From assembly GCF_016027715.1 (NCBI RefSeq), contig NZ_CP065691.1, positions 1,955,954-2,019,953 of the forward strand: 64,000 nt of DNA, read 5' to 3'. Source of the DNA: Lactococcus garvieae (GTDB taxonomy: Bacteria > Bacillota > Bacilli > Lactobacillales > Streptococcaceae). Each line of letters opens with the position of its first letter. Position 1 is the first letter of the stretch. The notes beneath the pieces were generated by a model. It worked only from the letters and a program-made list of their open reading frames with translations, searched no databases and was not told the origin of the DNA. A program made the translations under genes and the position numbers. Positions 9,201 through 16,986 of this stretch are shown in pieces.

Positions 9201-11498
9201 TTATTGAGAATCTACAGGTAAGATAATTTTAGAAGAACCAAGGTCGACTTCATAAGTTACCTCGCGGTTATCTCGTACCGTATGTTCAAAGTCTGTACTG
9301 TAAAGCAAGAGACGCAACTTCTCTCCTTGCTTGAGTTGATAGAGTGTGGGTTGAAGTTTAAGAGTAAAGTGCATCCACTCATCTTTAGGGATCGAGCTGA
9401 CTGAAAGTACGTCCTCACGATTTTGGAGGTTGAGGAACCCTTTGCTTATAAGTTGATATGGATTATCCACTAATGGAATTTCCATAAGGTTTTCGAGCAT
9501 GAAATTTCGGCCACGGTCTATAGCTTTTAACTCTAGATTTTGAGCACTATCACTGAGGCGTTTTTTATCTCCAAAATCAAGGAGCTGAGCTGAGAGGATA
9601 GCTTTGCTATCATTGACTTTTACTTTGAGATCAAGCTGAATCTGACCATTAATCATCACATCTTCAGACACAGGCAAGTCAATAACTGTCGCCTGAGCTT
9701 TTCCTTCAAATAAGTCTTTCTTGAAAGCTCTAAAATCCTCACTATACTGAGCAAAAGTCTTTTCATCATAATGGTTATCAAACTTAGAGATAGAAGCTGC
9801 AGTTTTACCTAATGGCCATTTTACCGTCTTTTCAGCCGACCAGCTATGAACGCCTGTCCAACTCTGGGCTTTTCCATTTTCTTGCAAAATAACAGGGGGT
9901 AAGTCTAAGGTTAAATCTCTATCCAAAAGCTTAGCAGTGAAGTAGCTGTTGATTGTTTCACTAAAGTCGATAGATTGCCAGTTATTCATGTAAATATGGG
10001 CACCACGGTGCAGGAAAGCGTGTTTTTTCGCTCCTTTAGGAAGTGCGTGCCAAAAATGATAGGCCTGATCAGGTGTGACATTCCAATCCTGCAAGCCGTG
10101 TACAATCAAAACATCCGCTTGGGTCTTTTCAGCTTGAGGGAGGTAGTTTCGATCGTGCCAGTACTGGTTATAGTCCCCCGTCTGGCGGTCTAGGGCTTGG
10201 AGCATCTCTTCAAGCTTTGTTTCGTATTGGCTATTATGAGCCAGAAAATCAGCACCTTGAAGATTGCGAGAGTAAGTGAGCGCAGCCAAGACATCTAAGT
10301 CCTCACCTGGATAGCCACCCGGTGAGCGTACGAGGCCATTTTCACGGTAGTAACTATACCAAGAACTGATGCCCGCTTCAGCTAAAATAACTTCCAAACC
10401 TTCAATACCAGTAGTGGCGGCACCATAAGCCATCGTTCCTAGATAAGATTTACCTGTCATGGCTACTTTACCATTTGCCCAGTCGGCTATAATCTCTAGC
10501 TTTTGTTTTCGTGAAGTGAACGCGCGAGCGCGTCCATTCAGCCAGTCTATAACAGCAGTCATGCTGTATATTTGTTGATAATCCCCAGAAGTTTGAAAAC
10601 CATCAGAGTCGAGCGTACCAACACCAGCGACATAGATGGAAGCAAAACCACGCGCTAAGAAATAGTCATTGAGTGAGTAAGTCCAACCATGGGTAAATTT
10701 TTGGCTTGTAGTTTTTGCTGAAGCCTCCAAAGCTGTTTCTTCTTTATAGTCAGGCAACTCGGGAATCTTGGTTTCCACCTGAATTTTTTCAGCTTTCTTT
10801 TCAGTCAAGGGAACATTCATATCATGGAGTTGCTTGTCGTTCGCTATTTCATTTATTCCCAAATGGTAGGGGCTAGCTGTCATCACAGCTGGAAGCTTAC
10901 CTTCAAAGAGTGGACGGATGATCTGTACTTTAATCAAATCATACTCTCCAGTATTGTAAGTATCTACCTTTGTTTCCACCCAGACTGTTTCACGTATTAC
11001 CTTAGCTGTATCGAAAGTTGCCAAAGACTTATCATTGAAAAAATGGTAAGTGTTACTTAAAGGAAGCAAACCCTCAGACACCCAATGTTCTACGAGAGAC
11101 ATCCCATTTTTGCGTCGTGTACATAAGAGGAGATAAAGGGCACTTATTAAGCTTTCACTGTTTAGTTCTTCCTTATCGGACATAGGTAAATTAATGGAAC
11201 TTGCAAAATCAGCAGCATGTGCCACCTGAAATTCAAAGTTAGGCACAAATCCGAGTAACTGTAAGCTAACCGTCCAGAATATATCCCAAGTAAGCTCATC
11301 TTCAGTGAGAAGAAAATCTTGGAGGCTTTGTGTAGCTGTTGCTTGAATGCTCTCAATATCTACTGGAGCGACGGTTAAAAAGTTTTTGAGTATTTTCTTT
11401 TCTTCCCAAAAGACAGACCAAGTAAAGCCGAGATGATCCAGTTCTATTAACTGCTCATCAAAAGATTTTTCTACAATAGAAAAGTGATTAAATTTCAT
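9201..11498 (-). CDS. pepX: X-prolyl dipeptidyl aminopeptidase
   Basis: This 765-aa cytoplasmic serine peptidase (family S15) removes X-Pro dipeptides and is central to casein-peptide use in lactococci. The catalytic serine is in [11 protein letters not shown] (Ser about 351). The conserved [11 protein letters not shown] holds the family Asp, and RGAHIYM carries the catalytic His. The length and the N-terminus MKFNHFSI resemble the lactococcal PepX closely. The C-terminal beta-sandwich domain is complete. A TGT-TATAAT extended -10 lies at 11532-11537 on the minus strand. Confidence 0.97.
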   Translation of the reverse strand: MKFNHFSIVEKSFDEQLIELDHLGFTWSVFWEEKKILKNFLTVAPVDIESIQATATQSLQDFLLTEDELTWDIFWTVSLQLLGFVPNFEFQVAHAADFASSINLPMSDKEELNSESLISALYLLLCTRRKNGMSLVEHWVSEGLLPLSNTYHFFNDKSLATFDTAKVIRETVWVETKVDTYNTGEYDLIKVQIIRPLFEGKLPAVMTASPYHLGINEIANDKQLHDMNVPLTEKKAEKIQVETKIPELPDYKEETALEASAKTTSQKFTHGWTYSLNDYFLARGFASIYVAGVGTLDSDGFQTSGDYQQIYSMTAVIDWLNGRARAFTSRKQKLEIIADWANGKVAMTGKSYLGTMAYGAATTGIEGLEVILAEAGISSWYSYYRENGLVRSPGGYPGEDLDVLAALTYSRNLQGADFLAHNSQYETKLEEMLQALDRQTGDYNQYWHDRNYLPQAEKTQADVLIVHGLQDWNVTPDQAYHFWHALPKGAKKHAFLHRGAHIYMNNWQSIDFSETINSYFTAKLLDRDLTLDLPPVILQENGKAQSWTGVHSWSAEKTVKWPLGKTAASISKFDNHYDEKTFAQYSEDFRAFKKDLFEGKAQATVIDLPVSEDVMINGQIQLDLKVKVNDSKAILSAQLLDFGDKKRLSDSAQNLELKAIDRGRNFMLENLMEIPLVDNPYQLISKGFLNLQNREDVLSVSSIPKDEWMHFTLKLQPTLYQLKQGEKLRLLLYSTDFEHTVRDNREVTYEVDLGSSKIILPVDSQ

Positions 11499-11553
11499 GC
11501 AATATCTTCCTTTCGATACACTATTATTGCCATTATAACAAAAATTTGACTAG

Positions 11554-11568
11554 AATGTTCTGAATTTA
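11554..11568. promoter_or_regulatory. Weak CodY-like box upstream of pepX
   Basis: AATGTTCTGAATTTA matches the lactococcal CodY consensus AATTTTCWGAAAATT at 11 of 15 positions on either strand. CodY control of peptidases is established in Lactococcus, but four mismatches make this site tentative. Confidence 0.3.
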
Positions 11569-11622
11569 AGGGACAGTCTTTTCGTGAGATTTTAAAGGTT
11601 TCCTTTCCGTAAAAGGCTTTAT

Positions 11623-11652
11623 TTGAGTATAAAGAGCAAAGAGTGCTATAAT
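11623..11652 (+). promoter_or_regulatory. Promoter of the 67-aa protein gene
   Basis: TTGAGT (11623-11628), 18 nt, then TATAAT (11647-11652) preceded by TGC. Because this promoter occupies the upstream in-frame ATG region, the coding start must be further downstream. Confidence 0.65.
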
Positions 11653-11691
11653 AAAAGAGTAGAGAAGAACAAAGCAGAGAGGAGAATGATA

Positions 11692-11895
11692 ATGAAATTC
11701 AAATTCAGTGGGATATCTTCATATGAGGAAAAAGCTACTCCAAACTTTATGGGGGAAGCAAATTCACACAGTATTATTAAAGAATTCGACAACATAGAAC
11801 AAGCAATTCAGCATGTGACTGATAGCAATGGTTTTATGGTAACAGATAATGGCAAGTTTGCCTTTCATGTTCGGACGATTACTGAGGTTGAATAA
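11692..11895 (+). CDS. Small protein of unknown function, 67 aa
   Basis: I do not recognise a family. The start at 11692 is chosen because GAGGAG (11679-11684) is 7 nt upstream and a promoter overlaps the longer reading frame. An ATG at 11686 is also in frame but too close to that site. The protein is soluble and mixed alpha/beta, with a central segment FDNIEQAIQHVTDSNGFMVTDNG and no Cys, signal peptide or membrane span. Its own promoter and terminator show it is a real monocistronic gene. It lies between divergent pepX and a Crp/Fnr regulator. Confidence 0.65.
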   Translation: MKFKFSGISSYEEKATPNFMGEANSHSIIKEFDNIEQAIQHVTDSNGFMVTDNGKFAFHVRTITEVE

Positions 11896-11903
11896 GAAAA
11901 CAA

Positions 11904-11932
11904 AAAAACATGTTTTACGGCATGTTTTTTCA
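11904..11932 (+). terminator. Terminator after the 67-aa protein gene
   Basis: AAACATG (11906-11912) pairs with CATGTTT (11921-11927), followed by a T-run. Confidence 0.75.
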
Positions 11933-12070
11933 TTTTCTTATAAAAAGAGTAACAAATGTTAGCGACAAAGTATGTACATTTTTTTAAAATGAATAAGGAG
12001 CTGTTAGAGCAGTTACGTTCTTGTATAAAAGAACAAAGACATTATTTCTAAAAAATAGAGTAAATGATGG

Positions 12071-12076
12071 TATAAT
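12071..12076 (+). promoter_or_regulatory. -10 box of the Crp/Fnr-type regulator gene
   Basis: A perfect TATAAT, 40 nt before the start codon, with no convincing -35 element. Confidence 0.45.
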
Positions 12077-12116
12077 GACTTCTGTATTGATGGAGTTAGA
12101 TGAGTAAAAAAGGAAG

Positions 12117-12779
12117 ATGACAAAAGAATTTATAGAATATTTACTGCGTTTATTGGAAGAAAAAGAAGTAAATGTTGTGACGCAAAAAAGACATAGCTAT
12201 GTGATGTATCAGGGGATTGAATCTGAATACGTCTATATCCTTAAAGAGGGCGTAGCTAAAATCAGTAATATCATGCGAGATGGACGAGAATTCAATATTG
12301 CTTACGTAACCGAACCTGATTTCGTTTCCTTGCTTGAAGAAAAACAGGAAAATGGTATCTCTGCCCTGTTTAATGTCAGAGTAGAATCAGATGAAGCAAG
12401 CTTTTACCGAGTACAACGTAAAGTATTTTGGAAATGGGTGATGAGTGACTTGACTTTATTTAGGATAGTGGATGATTTCTATCAAAGAAGACTGGCTCTC
12501 AACTTAGAACTCTTGCAAAAGATGACGATTAATGGGAAAAAAGGTGCGGTTTGTGCTTGTATCAACAGTCTAATCAATGAATTTGGGATTAAAAAAAGAA
12601 ACGGCATATTGATTGATTTTCCGGTGACGAATGAAGATATTGCGGGTTTTTGTGGTATATCAACGCGGAACAGTGTAAACCGGATTATACGTGACTTAAA
12701 AGCAGAAGAAATCATTGACATTATTGATAACAAGATTATGGTTTACAACGCCCAATATTTTGAAGATTATATTAGCTAA
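12117..12779 (+). CDS. Crp/Fnr family transcriptional regulator
   Basis: A 220-aa protein with an N-terminal cyclic-nucleotide-binding-like beta roll (YVYILKEGVAKISNIMRDGREF, about 37-60) and a C-terminal winged helix-turn-helix (VTNEDIAGFCGISTRNSVNRIIRDLKAE, about 167-195). Only one Cys pair candidate (CAC, about residue 144) and one C in the HTH are present. There is no N-terminal four-Cys cluster, so an Fnr-type iron-sulfur sensor is not supported. The next gene is glpF, and a terminator separates them. The ATG overlaps the stop of a short upstream frame (ATGA), and AAGGAAG touches the start codon, which is unusually close. Confidence 0.8.
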   Translation: MTKEFIEYLLRLLEEKEVNVVTQKRHSYVMYQGIESEYVYILKEGVAKISNIMRDGREFNIAYVTEPDFVSLLEEKQENGISALFNVRVESDEASFYRVQRKVFWKWVMSDLTLFRIVDDFYQRRLALNLELLQKMTINGKKGAVCACINSLINEFGIKKRNGILIDFPVTNEDIAGFCGISTRNSVNRIIRDLKAEEIIDIIDNKIMVYNAQYFEDYIS

Positions 12780-12806
12780 AAAGACTGAATTTAGTCTTTT
12801 TATTTT
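12778..12806 (+). terminator. Terminator after the Crp/Fnr-type gene
   Basis: AAAAGACT (12779-12786) pairs with AGTCTTTT (12793-12800), then a T-rich tail. It overlaps the stop codon. Confidence 0.8.
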
Positions 12807-12841
12807 TTCAAAAATCGGAATTTTTTAGTTTGTTGAGGACT

Positions 12842-12855
12842 GTTAAACGCTTACA
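12842..12855. promoter_or_regulatory. cre-like (CcpA) site upstream of glpF
   Basis: GTTAAACGCTTACA matches TGWAARCGYTWNCW at 12 of 14 positions, including the central CG. It lies about 55 nt before the glpF -10. Carbon catabolite control of glycerol uptake is an established theme in Firmicutes. Confidence 0.5.
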
Positions 12856-12906
12856 TAGAGCCGATTGGCAGGAATTTACATCTTTTTAGCGAAAATAAAA
12901 AAAACA

Positions 12907-12915
12907 TGCTATAAT
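12907..12915 (+). promoter_or_regulatory. Extended -10 promoter of glpF
   Basis: TGC-TATAAT with no clear -35. The leader to the ATG at 12996 is about 75 nt. Confidence 0.55.
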
Positions 12916-12995
12916 GTCTATGTATAACAAAAGAGTTTAACATAAGTTAATCTCGTTTTTATTTTGTCATTAATTTTTATTACTTGGAGGAATTC

Positions 12996-13865
12996 ATGGA
13001 CTATTCATGGACAGTGAAATATCTCACTGAATTTATCGGTACTGCACTCTTGCTTATCCTAGGTAACGGTGCGGTAGCTAACGTCGAACTTAAAGGTACA
13101 AAAGCCTTTGGTCAATCTTGGCTTATTATTGCTTGGGGTTACGGTCTTGGTGTTATGTTGCCAGCAGTAGCTTTAGGTAATGTTACAGCTCAAATCAACC
13201 CAGCATTTACCCTTGGACTTGCAGCATCAGGATTTTTCCCATGGGCACAAGTACCATTTTACATTCTTGCTCAACTTCTTGGAGCAATGTTTGGACAATT
13301 AATCATCGTAATGGTATACCGTCCTTACTACCTTAAAACAGAAAATCCAAATGCCATCTTGGGAACATTCTCAACTATCGATAATGTTGATGATGGTACA
13401 ATCACTACACACACAGGTGCCTTAGTGAATGGTTTCTTGAACGAGTTTGTTGGTTCATTTGTCCTCTTCTTTGGAGCAATGGGCTTGACAAAACTTTACC
13501 GTGGTATTGAATCAATCAACTGGATGACTGACTATGCATCTCAACAAGGTGCAGACGTAACAAGTAGCACTGTTACTGGGCAAATTGCTGCATCAGTATC
13601 AGGTGCTGCTTCATCAGCAGCAGTCAGCCACGTAGTTCTTGGTTTCCTTGTTCTTGTATTGGTTGCTTCACTTGGAGGCCCTACAGGACCTGGCTTGAAC
13701 CCAGCTCGTGACCTTGGTCCACGTATCTTGCACTCACTCTTGCCTAAATCAGTTTTAGGTGAAAGCAAAGGAAGCAGCAAATGGTGGTATGCATGGGTAC
13801 CTGTTACAGCACCTATCCTTGCAGCACTTGCAGCAGTAGCTTTATTCAAAATTATCTATCTTTAA
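12996..13865 (+). CDS. glpF: Aquaglyceroporin / glycerol uptake facilitator
   Basis: A 289-aa MIP-family channel, the same length as the characterised Lactococcus lactis protein that conducts both water and glycerol. The two half-helix NPA boxes are visible as QINPAFT and GLNPARD, and six transmembrane helices are apparent. A long, polar loop (about 165-200) before helix 5 is typical of the lactococcal form. GGAGG (12986-12990) supports the ATG at 12996; an upstream in-frame TTG overlaps this site and is rejected. Function: passive uptake of glycerol and small solutes across the plasma membrane. Confidence 0.95.
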   Translation: MDYSWTVKYLTEFIGTALLLILGNGAVANVELKGTKAFGQSWLIIAWGYGLGVMLPAVALGNVTAQINPAFTLGLAASGFFPWAQVPFYILAQLLGAMFGQLIIVMVYRPYYLKTENPNAILGTFSTIDNVDDGTITTHTGALVNGFLNEFVGSFVLFFGAMGLTKLYRGIESINWMTDYASQQGADVTSSTVTGQIAASVSGAASSAAVSHVVLGFLVLVLVASLGGPTGPGLNPARDLGPRILHSLLPKSVLGESKGSSKWWYAWVPVTAPILAALAAVALFKIIYL

Positions 13866-13876
13866 GATGAAATGCA

Positions 13877-13910
13877 ACCTCTATCCTCGGATAGGGGTTT
13901 TATTATTTTA
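13877..13910 (+). terminator. Terminator after glpF
   Basis: CCTCTATC (13878-13885) pairs with GATAGGGG (13890-13897) around CTCG, followed by TTTTATTATTTT. Confidence 0.8.
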
Positions 13911-13953
13911 AAGCTGGTTATTAAAAATTTGTAATTCTAATTTAAAAAAATTT

Positions 13954-13962
13954 TGATAGAAT
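13954..13962 (+). promoter_or_regulatory. Extended -10 promoter of the Met T-box transcript
   Basis: TGA-TAGAAT about 25 nt before the first T-box stem. There is no good -35. Confidence 0.45.
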
Positions 13963-13982
13963 AAATTCATAGTCAAAAACAA

Positions 13983-14277
13983 AGAAAGCGACCAGGAGAG
14001 TAAAAGCGAAAGTTAGCACAGAGAGCTTGCAGATAGTGAGAGCAAGACTAACGGAAACTTTGAAAATGGCCTGGAAATCGCGTGGCAGTGAGCTTACTTT
14101 TAAAGTAAACTGTCAACGGAGTGGTTCTCGTTATTGAACACATTATTTTTGGGGCAGTCTTGCTTGTCACCGAAGATAGTTAGCAAGATATAAAGCATGC
14201 CTTGTCATGTTTTATGTGAAATTAGAATGGTACCACGGTAGTTCGTTTCTATTTATAGAAGCGGACTATTTTTTTAT
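13983..14277 (+). promoter_or_regulatory. T-box riboswitch, methionine specifier
   Basis: Stem I closes with GCGACCAGG (13988-13996) against CCTGGAAATCGC (14070-14081). The S-turn element AGTA is at 13999-14002. The specifier loop ends GAAAATGG, where AUG (14066-14068) followed by a purine fits a Met codon. The T-box core AATGGTACCACGG is at 14226-14238, and a 14-bp terminator hairpin with a T-run is at 14239-14277. In the family, uncharged tRNA binds the specifier and the T-box bulge and allows read-through. The downstream metQNI genes support Met. The intergenic stretch 13866-14321 holds only this element, its promoter and the glpF terminator. Confidence 0.93.
14239..14277 (+). terminator. 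Regulated terminator of the Met T-box
   Basis: A hairpin of 14 consecutive pairs including G-U wobbles, followed by seven T. It directly follows the T-box core, so antiterminator and terminator are mutually exclusive. Confidence 0.88.
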
Positions 14278-14321
14278 TTTTGATTATGAGGTCATTATTA
14301 CTATTTATTAAGGGAGAACTT

Positions 14322-15173
14322 ATGAAGAAGAAAACAAGAAACAAAGTTATTGTAGTCGTAGCACTAGTCGTTGTCGTGCTTATTGGATATTTCTCATTTT
14401 TTAAAAAAGATGTAGCTGAAGATAAGACAGTAAAAGTTGGCATTATGTCAGGTTCCAAAGAGAGCACCGAAATTTGGGATTCCGTTGCTAAAACAGCTAA
14501 AGATAAATATAACATCAACCTAAAATTTGTTCGTTTTACAGATTACAACCAGCCTAATACGGCCTTAGTTAATGGCGATGTTGATATTAATGCTTTCCAA
14601 CACTACGCATTCCTTAATGAATGGAATGAAGCAAACAATGCAGACTTACAAGCAATTGGAGATATCTTGGTTTCCCCAATCCGTCTCTATTCTAAAAAGC
14701 ATACCGATGTGAAGGATATTCCAAATAAAGGAACAATTGCCGTACCAAATGATACCTCTAATGAAAGCCGTGCGCTCTATGTCTTAGAAAGCGCAGGTTT
14801 GATCAAGTTAGATACAAAAGCGGGAGCTCTTGCAACAGTAAAAGATGTGACAGAAAATCCAAAAGATTTGACAATCAAAGAGTTGGATGGGTCACAGACA
14901 GCTTCAGCTTTGTCTTCAGTAGATGCGGCAGTTGTCAATAATGACTTCTCTGTTCCTGCAGGATTAACAAACAAAGAAGTTATCGCAACAGAAGCCTTGA
15001 ACGAAAACTCAAAACAATGGATCAATATCATTGTGGCACGAAAAGAAGATAAAGACAATAAACTTTATCAAGATGTAGTCAAAGCTTACCAAACAAAAGA
15101 AACAGAAGATTTGTTCGCTAAACTATATCCTGAAAAGGGAACAATTCCAGCTTGGAATTTAAAACTGAAATAA
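14322..15173 (+). CDS. metQ: Methionine ABC transporter substrate-binding protein (NlpA family), membrane-anchored
   Basis: A 283-aa periplasmic-binding-type protein of the NlpA/MetQ family, which captures methionine for the MetN-MetI transporter. The family strings KVGIMSGSKESTEIWD, FTDYNQPNTALVNGDVDINAFQHYAFL and GTIAVPNDTSNESRAL are present. The N-terminus is a hydrophobic span (residues 9-26) with no Cys. It is therefore not a lipoprotein as is usual for this family, and is probably held by an uncleaved signal anchor. AGGGAG precedes the ATG at 14322. It is the first gene after the Met T-box and sits 20 nt before metN. Confidence 0.9.
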   Translation: MKKKTRNKVIVVVALVVVVLIGYFSFFKKDVAEDKTVKVGIMSGSKESTEIWDSVAKTAKDKYNINLKFVRFTDYNQPNTALVNGDVDINAFQHYAFLNEWNEANNADLQAIGDILVSPIRLYSKKHTDVKDIPNKGTIAVPNDTSNESRALYVLESAGLIKLDTKAGALATVKDVTENPKDLTIKELDGSQTASALSSVDAAVVNNDFSVPAGLTNKEVIATEALNENSKQWINIIVARKEDKDNKLYQDVVKAYQTKETEDLFAKLYPEKGTIPAWNLKLK

Positions 15174-15193
15174 TCAAGATAATGGAGAATGAG

Positions 15194-16270
15194 ATGGCAA
15201 TTATTGAACTAAATAATATCAGAGTTTCCTATGAGACCAAGAAAGCTAAAGTGGATGCTGTTAAAAATACGACTATCCATGTAGAAAAAGGAGATATCTT
15301 TGGAATTATCGGCTACTCAGGTGCTGGGAAGTCTACAATTGTCCGTACAATTAATCTCCTTCAAAAACCGACTGCTGGGGAAGTTAAAGTTAACGGGAAG
15401 GTGATTTTCAAAGCAGGAGAAGATGGCAAAGACACAGCAAAAATCAAACCTGCTGATTTACGTAAAGAACGTCAAAAAATCGGCATGATTTTCCAACACT
15501 TCAACTTACTCAATGAGAAGACGGTTTTTGAAAATATCGAATTTGCACTGTTACACAGTAAGCTATCTGACAAGCAAAAAGAGGAAAAAATCCGTGAACT
15601 TCTAAGATTAGTCAGTCTGTCAGAGTTCGAAGAAAAGTATCCAGCTCAACTTTCCGGTGGACAAAAGCAACGTGTGGCTATCGCGCGTGCCCTAGCTAAT
15701 GACCCCGAAATTTTGATATCTGATGAAGGGACTTCAGCTTTGGATCCAAAAACAACGAATCAGATTTTGGATTTATTAAAAGACTTACAAAAACGTCTAG
15801 GACTTACGATTGTCCTCATCACACATGAAATGCATGTCGTGAAAGAAATTGCGAACAAAGTAGCAGTGATGCAAAACGGTGAAGTTATTGAGCAAAACGA
15901 TCTCTTAGAAATCTTTGCACATCCACAGGAAGAACTGACACAGCAGTTTATTGACACGACTTCGAATGTTTCACGTTTTATCCACTCCTTGACAGAAAAT
16001 GATACTTTTAGTCATTTAGCAGAAGATGAGGAACTGATTTATTTGAGTTATTATGGCAATCAGTCTGGAGAACCAGCGATGTCTGAAATCACACGCCAAT
16101 TTGATGTTTCGACCAATATTTTCTATGGGAATGTTGAGGTTTTGCAAAATACACGTTTTGGTTCTTTGGTTGTGGCTTTAAAAGGAACAGAAGAAAATCG
16201 TTTGGCAGCCAAAGACTATCTGGCCAAGCAAAAAATTGAGTTTACAGTATTGAAAGAGCAGGTGAATTAA
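15194..16270 (+). CDS. metN: Methionine ABC transporter ATP-binding protein
   Basis: A 358-aa ATPase of the DL-methionine importer. Walker A is GYSGAGKST (40-48), the signature is LSGGQKQR, and Walker B is ILISDEGTSALDP, where Gly replaces the common Ala after the catalytic Glu. The C-terminal 80 residues form the NIL/ACT-like domain that in MetN allows inhibition by internal methionine. The start at 15194 is set by GGAG 6 nt upstream. The gene abuts metI with no gap. Confidence 0.95.
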   Translation: MAIIELNNIRVSYETKKAKVDAVKNTTIHVEKGDIFGIIGYSGAGKSTIVRTINLLQKPTAGEVKVNGKVIFKAGEDGKDTAKIKPADLRKERQKIGMIFQHFNLLNEKTVFENIEFALLHSKLSDKQKEEKIRELLRLVSLSEFEEKYPAQLSGGQKQRVAIARALANDPEILISDEGTSALDPKTTNQILDLLKDLQKRLGLTIVLITHEMHVVKEIANKVAVMQNGEVIEQNDLLEIFAHPQEELTQQFIDTTSNVSRFIHSLTENDTFSHLAEDEELIYLSYYGNQSGEPAMSEITRQFDVSTNIFYGNVEVLQNTRFGSLVVALKGTEENRLAAKDYLAKQKIEFTVLKEQVN

Positions 16271-16966
16271 ATGACAGCATGGTTTACAGAACATTTTCCA
16301 AATGTTGTAGCCCTCGGTTTACATGGAGATACAGGATGGGTAACTTCAATAGTTGAAACACTTTTCATGGTTTTCTGGTCGGGGCTGTTTGGTGGTTTAC
16401 TCGGCTTAGTTTTCGGTGTAGCCCTTGTCGTAACAAATGAAGGAGGCATTACTCCTAACCGTGCGCTTTACTCATTTTTAGATAAGTTTACATCTATTTT
16501 CCGTGCAGTACCTTTTATCGTTTTGCTCGCAATTATTGCACCGGTCACACAAAAAATTGTTGGAACTCAGATTGGAACAACAGCATCCTTAGTGCCACTA
16601 ACGTTAGGTGTCTTTCCTTTTTATGCACGACAAGTTCAGGTTGCACTTGAAAGTGTAAACAAAGGAACAGTAGAAGCCGCACAGACCGTAGGAGCAAACT
16701 TTTGGGACATTGTCTTCAAAGTTTATCTCCGTGAAGAGTTGGGCAGTTTGATTCGTGTTTCAACAGTGACAATAATCTCACTTATTGGCTTGACAGCAAT
16801 GGCTGGAGCTATTGGTGCTGGCGGTTTAGGGAACACAGCGATTGCCTACGGGTATAACCGCTTCTCTAATGACGTCACTTTCGTAGCTACTTTACTTATC
16901 TTAATCTTAGTGCTCTTGGTCCAAGTTGTGGGCGACACCTGGGCTAAAAGTGTGACACATAAATAA
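16271..16966 (+). CDS. metI: Methionine ABC transporter permease
   Basis: A 231-aa integral membrane permease with about five membrane spans. The EAA-type cytoplasmic loop EAAQTVGANFWDIVFKVYL contacts the ATPase. The C-terminal GLTAMAGAIGAGGLGNTAIAYGYNRF is diagnostic for the MetI family. The ATG follows the metN stop directly, indicating translational coupling. pepV begins 20 nt downstream, so it probably shares the T-box transcript. Confidence 0.95.
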   Translation: MTAWFTEHFPNVVALGLHGDTGWVTSIVETLFMVFWSGLFGGLLGLVFGVALVVTNEGGITPNRALYSFLDKFTSIFRAVPFIVLLAIIAPVTQKIVGTQIGTTASLVPLTLGVFPFYARQVQVALESVNKGTVEAAQTVGANFWDIVFKVYLREELGSLIRVSTVTIISLIGLTAMAGAIGAGGLGNTAIAYGYNRFSNDVTFVATLLILILVLLVQVVGDTWAKSVTHK

Positions 16967-16986
16967 CATAAACTGGGGGACAGTAC

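Noticed and set aside
11623-11691. Longer N-terminus for the 67-aa protein
   Set aside because: The upstream in-frame start lies within a near-consensus promoter (-35 at 11623, -10 at 11647), so it would not be transcribed.
12984-12995. TTG start giving four extra residues on glpF
   Set aside because: The TTG overlaps the GGAGG ribosome site used by the ATG at 12996, and the 289-aa form matches the known lactococcal protein.
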